From Actinomycetes bacterium (GTDB lineage Bacteria; Actinomycetota; Acidimicrobiia; Acidimicrobiales; Palsa-688), in contig JAKBAM010000008.1 of the NCBI GenBank assembly GCA_021809105.1, positions 16,947-80,946 of the forward strand: 64,000 nt of DNA. Reading direction: 5' to 3'. Under the pieces are notes generated by a model. That model was not told the origin of the DNA, ran no database searches, and saw nothing but the letters and a program-made list of their open reading frames with translations. Every line of letters begins with the position of its first letter. Positions within the stretch are counted from its first letter, which is position 1. Made by a program: the position numbers and the translations under genes. Shown piece after piece: positions 8,220 through 16,905 of the stretch.

Positions 8220-8248
8220 TTGCAGCCCCGCCCGGCTCAACCAATAAT
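8220..8248 (+). promoter_or_regulatory. Candidate sigma-70-type promoter for the FadD3-like ligase operon
   Basis: TTGCAG (8220-8225) and AATAAT (8243-8248, five of six matches to TATAAT) are spaced by 17 bp, about 28 bp before the first start codon at 8276. The -10 is unusually good for this GC-rich sequence; the -35 is partial. Confidence 0.4.
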
Positions 8249-8275
8249 GGGCCGGCCCACTTCGAGGAGACGCAC

Positions 8276-8332
8276 ATGGCGACGCAACAGCCCGATCCCC
8301 CGCTGTTCGACACCGCCGGCGTCCCGGCTTGA
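8276..8332 (+). CDS. 18-residue micro-ORF coupled to the downstream CoA ligase
   Basis: ATG at 8276 is preceded by a good Shine-Dalgarno (GAGGAGA, 8263-8269) and reads MATQQPDPPLFDTAGVPA before a TGA whose last base is the first base of the ligase ATG at 8332. The ligase itself has no Shine-Dalgarno of its own. This looks like a leader whose translation delivers ribosomes to the ligase start. It may be only a translational entry device and not a functional peptide. Confidence 0.4.
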   Translation: MATQQPDPPLFDTAGVPA

Positions 8333-9933
8333 TGGCGGAGATCGGCCCCCGCTGGTCGACGATCCCGGCCATGGCCGCCGCCACGGCCGAGCGCCACGGC
8401 GAGCGCCTGGCGGTCGCCGACGGTGCGACCAGGCTCTCCTACGCGGAGTTGTTCTCCGCCTCCCGCTCGTTCGGGGCCGCTCTGGTGGAGGCGGGTGTCC
8501 AGCCCGGCGAACGGGTGGCCATCTGGGCGTTCAACAGCGCCGAGTGGATCATCGCCCTCCTGGGAGTGGAGCAGGTCGGGGCCGTGCTGGTCCCGATCAA
8601 CACCAGGTTCAAAGGACCGGAGGCGGCTGCGGTACTGGCCCGGAGCCGGGCCCGGGCGCTGGTGACCGTCACCGACTTCCTGGGCGTCGACTACGTAGCC
8701 ATGTTGCGCTCGGCGGGGGTCGAGCTGCCGGACCTGCAGACGATCGTCGTGGCTGACGGGCCGGTCCCGGACGGGGCGGAGTCGTGGGCGGGCTTCATGA
8801 GCCGCGCCACCCCGGCCGGTTGGGCGGAGGTCGACCGGCGCCGGGCGTCGCTCAGCACCGACGACCCCTCGGATGTGCTGTTCACGTCCGGCACCACTGG
8901 GGTCTCCAAGGGTGTGGTCATGACCCACGGCCGGACGCTGTGTGTCGCCACCGACTGGGTCGAGATGACCGGCCTCGGAGCCGGCGACCGCTACTTGATG
9001 GTCAACCCCTACTTTCACATGTTCGGCCTGAAGGGTGGGATCTTGGCCTGCGTGGCCAGCGGTGCTGCCATGCTGCCCGAGCCGGTGTTCGACGTAGGGC
9101 GGGTCCTCGCCCGGGTCGAGGAGGAGAAGGTGACGGTCCTGCCCGGGCCGCCCACCATCTACCAGTCGATCCTCGACCATCCCGACCTCGACCGCTACGA
9201 CCTGTCGAGCCTGCGGGTGGCGGTCACTGGCGCAGCCGACATCCCCGTGGAGCTGATCCGTCGGATCCACGACGAGCTCCCGTTCTCCAGGATCATCTCC
9301 GGCTACGGCTTGACCGAGGGCGGCACGGCTACGGGCACGTCGCCCGAGGACGACTTCGAGGCCATAGCCACGACGGTCGGCCACCGCCGCCCGGGGTTCG
9401 AGATCCGCATCGTGGACGACAAGGGCCAGGACGTACCCGCCGGCGAGTCCGGCGAGGTGCTGCTCCGGGGCGGGAGCATCATGCTGCAGTACCTCGACGA
9501 TCCGGTCGAGACGGCCAAGGCACTCTCGCCCGAAGGATGGCTGCGCACCGGTGACCTCGGAGCGTTCGACGCCGGCGGGCGGCTGCGCATCGTCGGGCGG
9601 GTCAAGGACATGTTCATCGTGGGAGGCTTCAACGCCTATCCAGCCGAGATCGAAAACGCTCTGCTCGGGCACCCCGACATCCGCCAAGCCGCTGTCATCG
9701 GGATCCCCGACGAGCGCCTCGGCGAGGTGGGCATGGCGTTCGTTGTGCTGAGGCCGGGCGCCAGGACCAGCGGTGCGGACATCGCGGCGTGGTCCCGGGA
9801 GCAGATGGCCAACTACAAGGCGCCGAGGGTGGTGGAGATCGTCGACCACCTTCCCCTCAACGCCACCGGCAAGGTGCAAAAGGACGTCCTCCGCGCCGGG
9901 CTGTCTCCCCGACCGACGGTGTCGCCGGCATGA
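8332..9933 (+). CDS. Acyl-CoA synthetase, FadD3-like
   Basis: A 533-residue adenylate-forming ligase with P-loop FTSGTTGVSKGV at about 184-195 and GYGLTEG, GWLRTGD and the terminal Lys of ATGKVQKD. Stretches such as VNPYFHMFGLKGGILAC and VLPGPPTIYQS strongly recall actinobacterial FadD3, which activates the steroid CD-ring propionate HIP. That assignment is from recalled similarity and is not proven. The start is ATG 8332; TTG 8329 is the alternative. Translation probably depends on the micro-ORF that ends in a TGATG overlap. The next gene, a CoA transferase, overlaps by 4 bp. Confidence 0.85.
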   Translation: MAEIGPRWSTIPAMAAATAERHGERLAVADGATRLSYAELFSASRSFGAALVEAGVQPGERVAIWAFNSAEWIIALLGVEQVGAVLVPINTRFKGPEAAAVLARSRARALVTVTDFLGVDYVAMLRSAGVELPDLQTIVVADGPVPDGAESWAGFMSRATPAGWAEVDRRRASLSTDDPSDVLFTSGTTGVSKGVVMTHGRTLCVATDWVEMTGLGAGDRYLMVNPYFHMFGLKGGILACVASGAAMLPEPVFDVGRVLARVEEEKVTVLPGPPTIYQSILDHPDLDRYDLSSLRVAVTGAADIPVELIRRIHDELPFSRIISGYGLTEGGTATGTSPEDDFEAIATTVGHRRPGFEIRIVDDKGQDVPAGESGEVLLRGGSIMLQYLDDPVETAKALSPEGWLRTGDLGAFDAGGRLRIVGRVKDMFIVGGFNAYPAEIENALLGHPDIRQAAVIGIPDERLGEVGMAFVVLRPGARTSGADIAAWSREQMANYKAPRVVEIVDHLPLNATGKVQKDVLRAGLSPRPTVSPA

Positions 9934-11114
9934 GCGGAGGCACCGAGCCCGCCGGCGGCCTCCAGTCGCTGTCAGGGTTGAGGGTCGTCGAGCTGGGAGT
10001 CTGGGTGGCGGCCCCGGCCGCGGCCGCGCTCCTGGCGGATTGGGGCGCCGACGTCATCAAGGTGGAGCCTCCGACCGGTGACCCCATGCGCTCGGTCTTC
10101 GGATCGCTCGGGATCGGTGAGGACCTCCCCAACCCGGCGTTCGCCCTCGACAATCGCGGCAAGCGGAGCGTCGAGCTCGACTTGCGCCAAGCGGCGGATC
10201 GGCAAGCGATGGAGGACCTCCTCGCCAGCGCGGACGTCTTCATCACCAACCTGAGGCCCGACGCGCTGGACCGCCTCGACCTCGAGCCGGCGGCGACGGT
10301 GGGGCGCCATCCGCGGCTGGTGTACGCCAGCGTCAGCGGTTACGGGCTGAAGGGGGAGGAGCGCGACCGGCCGACCTACGACATCGGCGCTTTCTGGGCC
10401 CGGTCGGGCCTGGCCATGCAGATGGCGGACAGCAGCGGAGCGCCGTTGAATGCCCGCGGCGGGATCGGTGACCACATCACCGGCCTGGCCGCGCTGGCCG
10501 GGGTCCTCGCTGCGGTCATGGAGCAGCGCCACACCGGCAGGGGCCGGGTGGTGGAGGTCTCCCTCCTCCGGGCGGGCGCTTACGTCCTCGGTTGGGACCT
10601 AGGCATACAGATGGCGCTCGGGAAGGTGGCCCGGGCGGAGCGCAGGGACAAGAACCAGGCCCCGCTGATGAACCCCTACTGCGCCGCCGACGGCCAGTGG
10701 TTCTTCTTCACCGGGCTGGAGACCAAACGCCACCTCCCCGCCGTCTGCCGGGCGCTCGAGCGCACCGATCTCCTCGACGACCCCCGTTTCGCCTCCGCAT
10801 CGTCCATCCGGCGCAACCGTTCGGAGGTGATCGCCATCCTCGACGAGGTGATCGCCAAGCGTCCCCTCGCCGAGTGGGCCGAGCGCTTCGACGAGGAAGG
10901 GGTCTGGTGGGCTCCCGCGCAGTCGCCGGCCCAAGTGGTGGCGGACCCCCAGCTGATGGCCAACGACGGCTTCGTCGAGATCGCGTCCCCCGGCGAGACC
11001 AGCCAGCGTTCGGTCAACGGTCCGGTGAGCTTCTCCGACCTTCCGCTGCGCCCGGCGGGGCCGGTCCCGTCCCTCGGGCAGCACACCGCCGAGGTGATGG
11101 AGGAGCTTGGCTAG
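9930..11114 (+). CDS. Class III (CaiB/BaiF) CoA transferase
   Basis: A 394-residue CoA transferase. The N-terminal LRVVELGVWVAAP and GADVIKVEPP motifs are typical, and the catalytic Asp is Asp181 in GGIGDHITG, which forms a mixed anhydride with the acyl substrate. It swaps CoA between two carboxylates without ATP. The ATGA overlap with the ligase gene puts it in the same operon, so ligase and transferase may feed the same acyl-CoA pool. The substrate is not visible. The gene ends 59 bp before the convergent ACAD gene. Confidence 0.85.
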   Translation: MSGGTEPAGGLQSLSGLRVVELGVWVAAPAAAALLADWGADVIKVEPPTGDPMRSVFGSLGIGEDLPNPAFALDNRGKRSVELDLRQAADRQAMEDLLASADVFITNLRPDALDRLDLEPAATVGRHPRLVYASVSGYGLKGEERDRPTYDIGAFWARSGLAMQMADSSGAPLNARGGIGDHITGLAALAGVLAAVMEQRHTGRGRVVEVSLLRAGAYVLGWDLGIQMALGKVARAERRDKNQAPLMNPYCAADGQWFFFTGLETKRHLPAVCRALERTDLLDDPRFASASSIRRNRSEVIAILDEVIAKRPLAEWAERFDEEGVWWAPAQSPAQVVADPQLMANDGFVEIASPGETSQRSVNGPVSFSDLPLRPAGPVPSLGQHTAEVMEELG

Positions 11115-11135
11115 AAGCCGCCGCTGCCGATCGGG

Positions 11136-11182
11136 GGCTACGGATCAGGCGTTACGGATCAGTGGCTACGGAATCAGTGGCT
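11136..11182. repeat. Degenerate short tandem repeat between convergent genes
   Basis: Three to four units of about 14 bp based on GGCTACGGATCAG (variants GTTACGGATCAG, GGCTACGGAATCAG, GGCTGCGGG) run from the CoA transferase 3' flank into the last codons of the convergent ACAD gene. No hairpin of note. Confidence 0.5.
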
Positions 11183-12340
11183 GCGGGCGCGGGCCAGAAG
11201 GCCTCGGGCGATGACCAGCCGCTGGATCTCGTTGGTCCCTTCCCCGATCACCATGAGGGGGGCGTCGCGGTAGTACCGCTCGACGGGCATCTCGGTCGTG
11301 TAGCCCACGCCGCCGTGGATGCGCATCGCCTCGGTCGCCAGCTCCAGTGCTGTCTCGCTGGCGAAGAGCTTCGCCATGCCGGCCTCCACGTCGCAGCGGA
11401 GCCCGGCAGCCTTCCTCTGCGCTGCGCTCTGGGTGAGGAGACGTGCCGCTTCGAGCTTGGTGGCCATGTCGGCCAGCTTGAGCTGTATCGCCTGGTGCTC
11501 GGCGATGGGCTTGCCGAACGTGGTCCGCTGCTGGGCATAGAGGAGGGCAGCGTCGAACGCGGCGCGTGCCACCCCGACGGCGCGGGAGGCGATGTTGATC
11601 CGTCCGACCTCCAAGATGCCGAGGATCTGCGGGAGCCCGCGTCCCAAATCGCCGATCAGGTTGGCCGCCGGCAGGCGGTGGTCGGAGTAGGCCATCTCGA
11701 CGGTCTCGACGCCCTTGTACCCGAGCTTGCTCACGTGCTTGCTCACGGTGATGCCCTCGAAGCTCGGCCCCGGCTCCTTCTCCACGATGAAAGCGCTGAT
11801 CCCTTCGTCGGTGCGCGCCGCTAGGGCCACCACCGAAGCGCGCTCCCCGTTGGTCACCCAAGCCTTGGTCCCGTTGAGCACGAACTCCTCGCCGTCGCGC
11901 CGGGCTCGGCAGGAGATGTTGCGGGTGTCGCTGCCGGCGTCGGGCTCCGACAGCGAGAGGGCACCCCGGCGCTCTCCCGACGCCATGGACGGCAGCCAGC
12001 GCTGCTTCTGCTCCTCGCTGGCGTGCTGCATCAGCAGCGTCGCCACCATCGTGTGAGTGTTGATGATGCCGGTCAGGCTCATCCATCCGTAGGCCAGCTC
12101 TTCGATGACCGCGACATAGGTCAGCAGGTCCAGTCCCAGCCCCCCGTAGCTGGTCGGGATGGTGACGCCGAACAGCCCCATCTCCCGCATCTGGGCGACG
12201 ATGTCGGTGGGGTACTCGTCGGCCCGTTCCAGCCCGGCCGCCACCGGGGAGACCTCCTTGGCGACGAACCGGCGGACTGTTTCGACGATCTCCTGGCGGA
12301 CCTCTGGATCGGTCGCCGTCTCGACACTTTCGTTCCCCAT
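11174..12340 (-). CDS. Acyl-CoA dehydrogenase (SCAD/MCAD type)
   Basis: A 388-residue homomeric-type ACAD. The motif SLSEPDAGSD (about 133-142) contacts flavin and substrate, and the catalytic base is Glu367 in IGEGTNEIQ. It should introduce a 2,3-trans double bond into an acyl-CoA and pass electrons to electron-transfer flavoprotein. All hallmark residues are present, in contrast with the divergent ACADs elsewhere in the window. It is monocistronic, divergent from the next CoA ligase, and its last codons contain the tandem repeat. Confidence 0.92.
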   Translation of the reverse strand: MGNESVETATDPEVRQEIVETVRRFVAKEVSPVAAGLERADEYPTDIVAQMREMGLFGVTIPTSYGGLGLDLLTYVAVIEELAYGWMSLTGIINTHTMVATLLMQHASEEQKQRWLPSMASGERRGALSLSEPDAGSDTRNISCRARRDGEEFVLNGTKAWVTNGERASVVALAARTDEGISAFIVEKEPGPSFEGITVSKHVSKLGYKGVETVEMAYSDHRLPAANLIGDLGRGLPQILGILEVGRINIASRAVGVARAAFDAALLYAQQRTTFGKPIAEHQAIQLKLADMATKLEAARLLTQSAAQRKAAGLRCDVEAGMAKLFASETALELATEAMRIHGGVGYTTEMPVERYYRDAPLMVIGEGTNEIQRLVIARGLLARARSH

Positions 12341-12397
12341 GTGCGGGAGATTACACCCGGAGTTGACTGCGATATCGATCTAGAGAAGTATTGGCTC
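12341..12397. promoter_or_regulatory. Divergent promoter region between ACAD and CoA ligase
   Basis: This 57-bp gap holds TTGACT (12363-12368) as a -35 candidate for the plus strand, the small palindrome GATATC and an AT-richer stretch before the ligase Shine-Dalgarno AGAGAAG (12382-12388). No convincing -10 is evident. Confidence 0.3.
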
Positions 12398-13924
12398 ATG
12401 GGAGCGGGCCTCTTGCACCACGGGCTCGAACGGGCGGCCGACCGCTTCGGCGCCAGGGACGCCCTCCTCGCCGGCGAGGACCGATGGACCTTCGGTGAGC
12501 TGGAGCGGCGGACCAACGCCACGGCGCGCCACCTCGCCTCTCGTGGAGTGTCCCCCGGAGGCCGGGTGGTGGTCATGACGGCCAATCGACCCGAGTTCGT
12601 CGTGGCGGTCAACGCCGTCAGCAAGCTGGGGGCGGCCGCGGTGCTCGTCAACCCGGCCTGGAAGGCGCTCGAGGTGCGGCACGCGCTCGAGCTGACCGAT
12701 CCGCTCCACGCCGTGGCCGACGGCCCGGCCACAGATGTGCTGCGCGAACAACTGGGCGATGCTGCTGTATCGGACGTCGACGACCCGTCCTTCGCCGCCA
12801 GTGTCTCGGCTCAGAGCACCCGGCGGCCGGCGGAGGCGGGCGCGGACCCCGACCGCGACGCGCTGTTCGTCTTCAGCTCGGGCACGACAGGGCTGCCCAA
12901 GGCCGTTCGCCACACCCACCGCTCGTTCGGCTTCGCCACGACGCACTGGGTGGCGGCGCTCGGGCTCGGTCCCGACGACCGGTTCCAGGTGGCGACGCCT
13001 CCATCGCACATCCTCGGGTTGCTCAACCTGGCGACGGCTATAGCCGCTGGGGCGTCGGTCCGCCTGCACCGGCGGTTCGATCTCGAGGAGGTGCTCCACC
13101 GCATCCAGGCCGAGCGCATGACCCTGGAGATGGCCGTGGCGCCTATCGCCCTGGCCATGGCCAACCACCCGCGACTGGAGAGCTACGACCTCTCGTCGCT
13201 GCGATACATCATGTGGGGGGCTACCCCTGTGACCGCCAGTGTGGCCGAGGTCGTGACTCAGCGCACGGGCGTGCGCTGGCTGCCGGCTTACGGCGCGAGC
13301 GAGCTGCCGGTCATCGCCGCCAACCCTGTCGGGGATCCCGCGGCCTGGAGGCTCGACTCCGCCGGGTTGCCGGCCCCGGGCGTCGAGCTGAGGGTATGTG
13401 ACCTCGACACCGGCGAGGTGCTCGCGCCCGGCGAGGTGGGCGACATGCAGGCCCTCAGCCCCTCGGTCATGGCCGGGTACGTGCCGGAGGAGGCCAATGC
13501 GGCGGCGTTCGTCGACGGTTGGTACCGCACGGGGGATGTGGGCTGGCTGGAGCCCGAGGGGTGGGTCCATCTCACCGACCGATCCAAGGAGATGATCAAG
13601 GTGAACGGATTCCAAGTGGCGCCCGCCGAGTTGGAGGCTGTCTTGCACGGCCACCCCGGAGTCGTCGACTGCGCCGTGTTCGGCGTAGCCGACCAGCGGG
13701 CGGGCGAGGTTCCCGTCGCCGCCGTGGAACTCGACGCCACCCACCCTGCCAGCGCCGGCGAGCTCATGGATCTCGTAGCGGGTGCCCTTGCTTCCTACAA
13801 GCGGCTGCACCGGGTCGTGGTGGTCGACACCATCCCGCGGCTGCCTTCGGGGAAGGTGCTGCGCCGCCAGCTCCGCGAGGAGTGGGAGCCACAGATCGTG
13901 GCCACTGCCGGGAGGGGCGCCTGA
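12398..13924 (+). CDS. Acyl-CoA synthetase (AMP-forming)
   Basis: A 508-residue ANL ligase with P-loop FSSGTTGLPKAV at 159-170, WYRTGDVGW in the hinge region and the C-terminal lysine in LPSGKVLRR. Weak overall resemblance to 4-coumarate- or cyclohexanecarboxylate-type CoA ligases; the substrate is unknown. The start at 12398 has AGAGAAG nine bases upstream; the frame is open far upstream but overlaps the divergent ACAD gene there. The stop overlaps the next ATG by one base (TGATG), making it the first gene of a four-gene operon with a heteromeric ACAD and a hydratase-like protein: activation, dehydrogenation, then hydration. Confidence 0.87.
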   Translation: MGAGLLHHGLERAADRFGARDALLAGEDRWTFGELERRTNATARHLASRGVSPGGRVVVMTANRPEFVVAVNAVSKLGAAAVLVNPAWKALEVRHALELTDPLHAVADGPATDVLREQLGDAAVSDVDDPSFAASVSAQSTRRPAEAGADPDRDALFVFSSGTTGLPKAVRHTHRSFGFATTHWVAALGLGPDDRFQVATPPSHILGLLNLATAIAAGASVRLHRRFDLEEVLHRIQAERMTLEMAVAPIALAMANHPRLESYDLSSLRYIMWGATPVTASVAEVVTQRTGVRWLPAYGASELPVIAANPVGDPAAWRLDSAGLPAPGVELRVCDLDTGEVLAPGEVGDMQALSPSVMAGYVPEEANAAAFVDGWYRTGDVGWLEPEGWVHLTDRSKEMIKVNGFQVAPAELEAVLHGHPGVVDCAVFGVADQRAGEVPVAAVELDATHPASAGELMDLVAGALASYKRLHRVVVVDTIPRLPSGKVLRRQLREEWEPQIVATAGRGA

Positions 13925-14970
13925 TGGATGTCCGCTTCTCGCCCGAGCAGCAGGCACTGCGCGATTCGGCCGCGCAGGCCGTCGATCGTCTCGGACCCCA
14001 CACGGTCCGGGATCTGGAGGACACCGAACGCGCCGCCAAGCTGGATGCCGCGGTCGAGGCGTCGGGATGGCGCGAGCTGCGCGCGGCCGGCGAGGGTCGA
14101 GCTCCGCTGGCTTCGGCGGTGGAAGCAGCGATCATCGCCGAGGAGATGGGCCGTGGATTGGCCGACGCGCCTTTCGTCGGCGCCACTCTGGCCGCCGAGC
14201 TGCGCAGGCTGGTCGGTGCTCCGCCGGCCACTGCCCGTGAGACGGTTGGTTTCGTCGCCGACCTGTCGGCTCCGGCGGTAGCTGACCGAGGGACGTTGCC
14301 GGCGGGGGCGGTGGCCATCGACGCCCGCCATTCGGCATCGGCGCTGGTGCTGGTGCCCGTCGAAGGCGGCCACGCTGTAGCCGAGGTGTCCTTGGATGCC
14401 TCCATCCCGGCGGAGGTGGACCTGACCAGGCCCGCGGCCACGATCGCGGCAGGGGCCGGGATGGAGCGGCTGGGCCCCGTCGAGCAGCCGCTGACCGCCG
14501 ACGATCTGCGCAGATGGACTGCCCTTGGCCTGGGGCTCACCAGCGCCGACCTGGTCGGGGTGATGAGGGGCGTGCTCAGCGTTGCTTGCGAGTACGCGGG
14601 CGCCCGCCGGCAGTACGGCGTCGCCATCGGCTCGTTCCAGGCCGTCCAGCACATGCTGGCGGATGCGTGCGTGGCGATGGAGGGCTCGCGAAGCGTGGCG
14701 CTCCACGCCGCTTGGGCCGTCGACGCTCTGGCGGCGGAGGAGGCCCTCGCCGCCACGGCGATGGCGAAGGCCTACTGCTCGCGCGCCGCCCGGATGGTTT
14801 GTGAGACGGGGATCCAGGTGCACGGCGGGATCGGCAACACCTGGGACTGCATGGCGCACGTTTACCTCCGGCGGGCGCTCTTGGCTATCGACGTCCTCGG
14901 CGGTGCGGGAGCCAACTTGCAGCGCGTGCTGGATCACAACGGGATCGGAGGCGCAGATGGACTTCGGTGA
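13924..14970 (+). CDS. Acyl-CoA dehydrogenase, small subunit-like (FadE28/FadE27 type)
   Basis: A 348-residue ACAD homologue with N-terminal helices (FSPEQQALRDSA), a shortened beta domain and a C-terminal helical domain (GARRQYGVAIGSFQAVQH, then VHGGIGNTWD). The recognisable catalytic Glu and the flavin motif xxEPxxGSD are missing, as in the partner subunits of actinobacterial alpha2beta2 ACADs that act on steroid side chains. It overlaps the next full-length ACAD gene by 14 bp, which supports a 1:1 complex. Membership of a heterotetramer is inference from the family and gene order. Confidence 0.85.
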   Translation: MDVRFSPEQQALRDSAAQAVDRLGPHTVRDLEDTERAAKLDAAVEASGWRELRAAGEGRAPLASAVEAAIIAEEMGRGLADAPFVGATLAAELRRLVGAPPATARETVGFVADLSAPAVADRGTLPAGAVAIDARHSASALVLVPVEGGHAVAEVSLDASIPAEVDLTRPAATIAAGAGMERLGPVEQPLTADDLRRWTALGLGLTSADLVGVMRGVLSVACEYAGARRQYGVAIGSFQAVQHMLADACVAMEGSRSVALHAAWAVDALAAEEALAATAMAKAYCSRAARMVCETGIQVHGGIGNTWDCMAHVYLRRALLAIDVLGGAGANLQRVLDHNGIGGADGLR

Positions 14971-16087
14971 TTCCCCGGAGGAAGCGGACTTCAGGCGGCG
15001 GCTGAGGGACTGGCTGCGGGACAACAATCCCGGCCTGCCGGCCTCCTCCACGTCCGATGCTTACTGGGCGGGGCAGGCGCCCTGGCACCAGGCGCTCTAC
15101 GACGCCGGTTTCTTCGGCATGTCGTGGCCGAAGGACATCGGCGGCCAGGGGCTGCCCTCGGTCTACGAGGTCATAGTGGACGCCGAGCTGGCCCGCGCCG
15201 GCGCTCCGCCCCGGCCCAGCCTCGGCTACCTGGTGGTCGGTATCGGTCACCACGCCAGCGACGACGTCAAGCAGCGGTTCCTGCCCGGGCTCGTCAACGG
15301 TCGCGACCGGTGGTGCCAGGGCTTCAGCGAGCCCGACGCCGGCTCCGATCTGGCGTCGCTGCGGACCCGGGCCGAGCTGGACGGGGACGAGTACGTGATC
15401 ACAGGCCACAAGGTGTGGACCAGCTACTCCGACGCCGCCGACTGGTGCCTGCTGCTCGCCCGGACCGACCCGGACGTCCCGAAGCATCGCGGCCTGTCGG
15501 CCTTCGCCGTCCCGATGCGCCAGCCCGGGATCGAGCAGCGGCCCCTCAAGATGATCAACGGGGTCACCCGGGAGTTCGGCGAGGTGCTCTTCGACGGCGC
15601 CCGGGTCCCCGCGGCCAACATGATCGGCCAGCCGGGCGAGGGCTGGCGGCTGGCCATGACGGTGGTCAGCCACGAGCGCGAACCAGGCGAGCTGGGATAC
15701 GTGGCCCGCTACAGCAAGGTGGTCAGCGAGCTCGGCCGCCAGGTCAAGGCGGACCCGGGCAAGTTCGGCCCTGAGCAGGTCCGCGACCTCGGGTGGGCGA
15801 TGATCGAGGCCGAGATGCTGCGGCTGCACGTGTCCCGCCGGCTGTCGGACCGCATGGACGGGATATCCCACGGCCCGGAAGGTTCGGTGGACAAATTGCT
15901 GATGACCGCAGTGGAGCAGGCGGTCGGGCACGCCGCGCTGTCGGTCGGCGGCACCCCTCACGGAGATGGAGATGACATGTGGTTGAAGGTTTACCTGTAC
16001 AGCCGGGCGCAGAGCGTCATGGGTGGCACGTCACAGATCCAGCGCAACCTGGTGGCCAGCCGCATCCTGGGGCTGCCGGCATCATGA
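14957..16087 (+). CDS. Acyl-CoA dehydrogenase, large subunit-like (FadE29/FadE26 type)
   Basis: A 376-residue ACAD with flavin motif GFSEPDAGSD, KVWTSYSDAADW and a C-terminal MGGTSQIQRN in place of GEGTxEIQ; a Glu in the SHEREPGELG segment is a candidate base, as in IVD-like enzymes. ATG 14957 follows GGAGGCG at 14947-14953. Together with the preceding small subunit it should form a heteromeric dehydrogenase, known in actinobacteria for branched and steroid side-chain CoA esters. The stop overlaps the hydratase-like gene (ATGA). Confidence 0.88.
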   Translation: MDFGDSPEEADFRRRLRDWLRDNNPGLPASSTSDAYWAGQAPWHQALYDAGFFGMSWPKDIGGQGLPSVYEVIVDAELARAGAPPRPSLGYLVVGIGHHASDDVKQRFLPGLVNGRDRWCQGFSEPDAGSDLASLRTRAELDGDEYVITGHKVWTSYSDAADWCLLLARTDPDVPKHRGLSAFAVPMRQPGIEQRPLKMINGVTREFGEVLFDGARVPAANMIGQPGEGWRLAMTVVSHEREPGELGYVARYSKVVSELGRQVKADPGKFGPEQVRDLGWAMIEAEMLRLHVSRRLSDRMDGISHGPEGSVDKLLMTAVEQAVGHAALSVGGTPHGDGDDMWLKVYLYSRAQSVMGGTSQIQRNLVASRILGLPAS

Positions 16088-16884
16088 GCGAATATGACCT
16101 CCCGCAAGAGATCCTGGTCGAGTCGGACGGGCCGATCCGCATCGTGCGGCTCAACCGGCCCGAGCAGCTCAACGCCACCAACCACGTCCTGCACCGGGGG
16201 CTGGCCGAGCTGTGGCCCCAGCTCGACGCCGACCGGGGCGCCAGGGTGGCGGTGCTCACCGGTATCGGCCGGGCGTTCTCAGCCGGGGGCGACTTCGCCT
16301 ACATAGAGGAGCTGTCCAACGACGCCGACCTGCGGCGGGAGAGCCTCACCCACGGCCGGATGATCGTCACGGGGATGGCGCAGTGCCGGCTCCCGATCGT
16401 GGCGGCGGTCAACGGCCCCGCAGTGGGTCTCGGGTGCAGCCTGGTCGCGCTCTCCGACATCTCATTCATCGCCCAGAGCGCGCATTTGGCCGATCCCCAC
16501 GTCCTCGTCGGCCTCGTCGCCGCCGATGGCGGCCCGGTGACCTGGCCCCTGATGATCAGCCTGCAGCTGGCCAAGGAGTATGCGCTGACAGGGGATCGCA
16601 TATCCGCTGACCGGGCAGCACAGATCGGCTTGGTCAACCACGTGTGCCCCGACGGCGAGGTGCTGGACCAGGCGCTGGCCTGCGCCCGACGGATCGCCAA
16701 GCTGCCCCAGCAGGCGGCCGAGGATACGAAGCGCATCCTCAACCTGCACCTGGAGCGGGCCCTCACCGCCACCCTCGACTTTGCGCTTCTCGCCGAGGAC
16801 CGATCCTTCACCTCCCCCGAGCTGCGGGCCAACATCGATCGGCTGCAGGGCCGCACCGAGAAGGGCGACCCAAGCCCGGGGTGA
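16084..16884 (+). CDS. Enoyl-CoA hydratase/isomerase family protein with altered active site
   Basis: A 266-residue crotonase-fold protein. The oxyanion-hole segments are GRAFSAGGDF and NGPAVGLGCSLV. At the position of the first catalytic Glu of enoyl-CoA hydratase (usually PE) it reads DPHVLVG, so that Glu is His, while the second (AKEYALTGD) is kept. It may therefore catalyse isomerisation, ring cleavage or thioester hydrolysis instead of ordinary hydration. It is the last gene of the ligase-ACAD-ACAD operon, coupled by ATGA. Confidence 0.85.
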   Translation: MSEYDLPQEILVESDGPIRIVRLNRPEQLNATNHVLHRGLAELWPQLDADRGARVAVLTGIGRAFSAGGDFAYIEELSNDADLRRESLTHGRMIVTGMAQCRLPIVAAVNGPAVGLGCSLVALSDISFIAQSAHLADPHVLVGLVAADGGPVTWPLMISLQLAKEYALTGDRISADRAAQIGLVNHVCPDGEVLDQALACARRIAKLPQQAAEDTKRILNLHLERALTATLDFALLAEDRSFTSPELRANIDRLQGRTEKGDPSPG

Positions 16885-16905
16885 CCGGCCGGGAGTGGGG
16901 GAGCC

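Noticed and set aside
8215..9879. A 554-codon minus-strand frame opposite the FadD3-like ligase
   Set aside because: Arg/Gly/His-rich shadow; the ligase motifs on the plus strand are complete.
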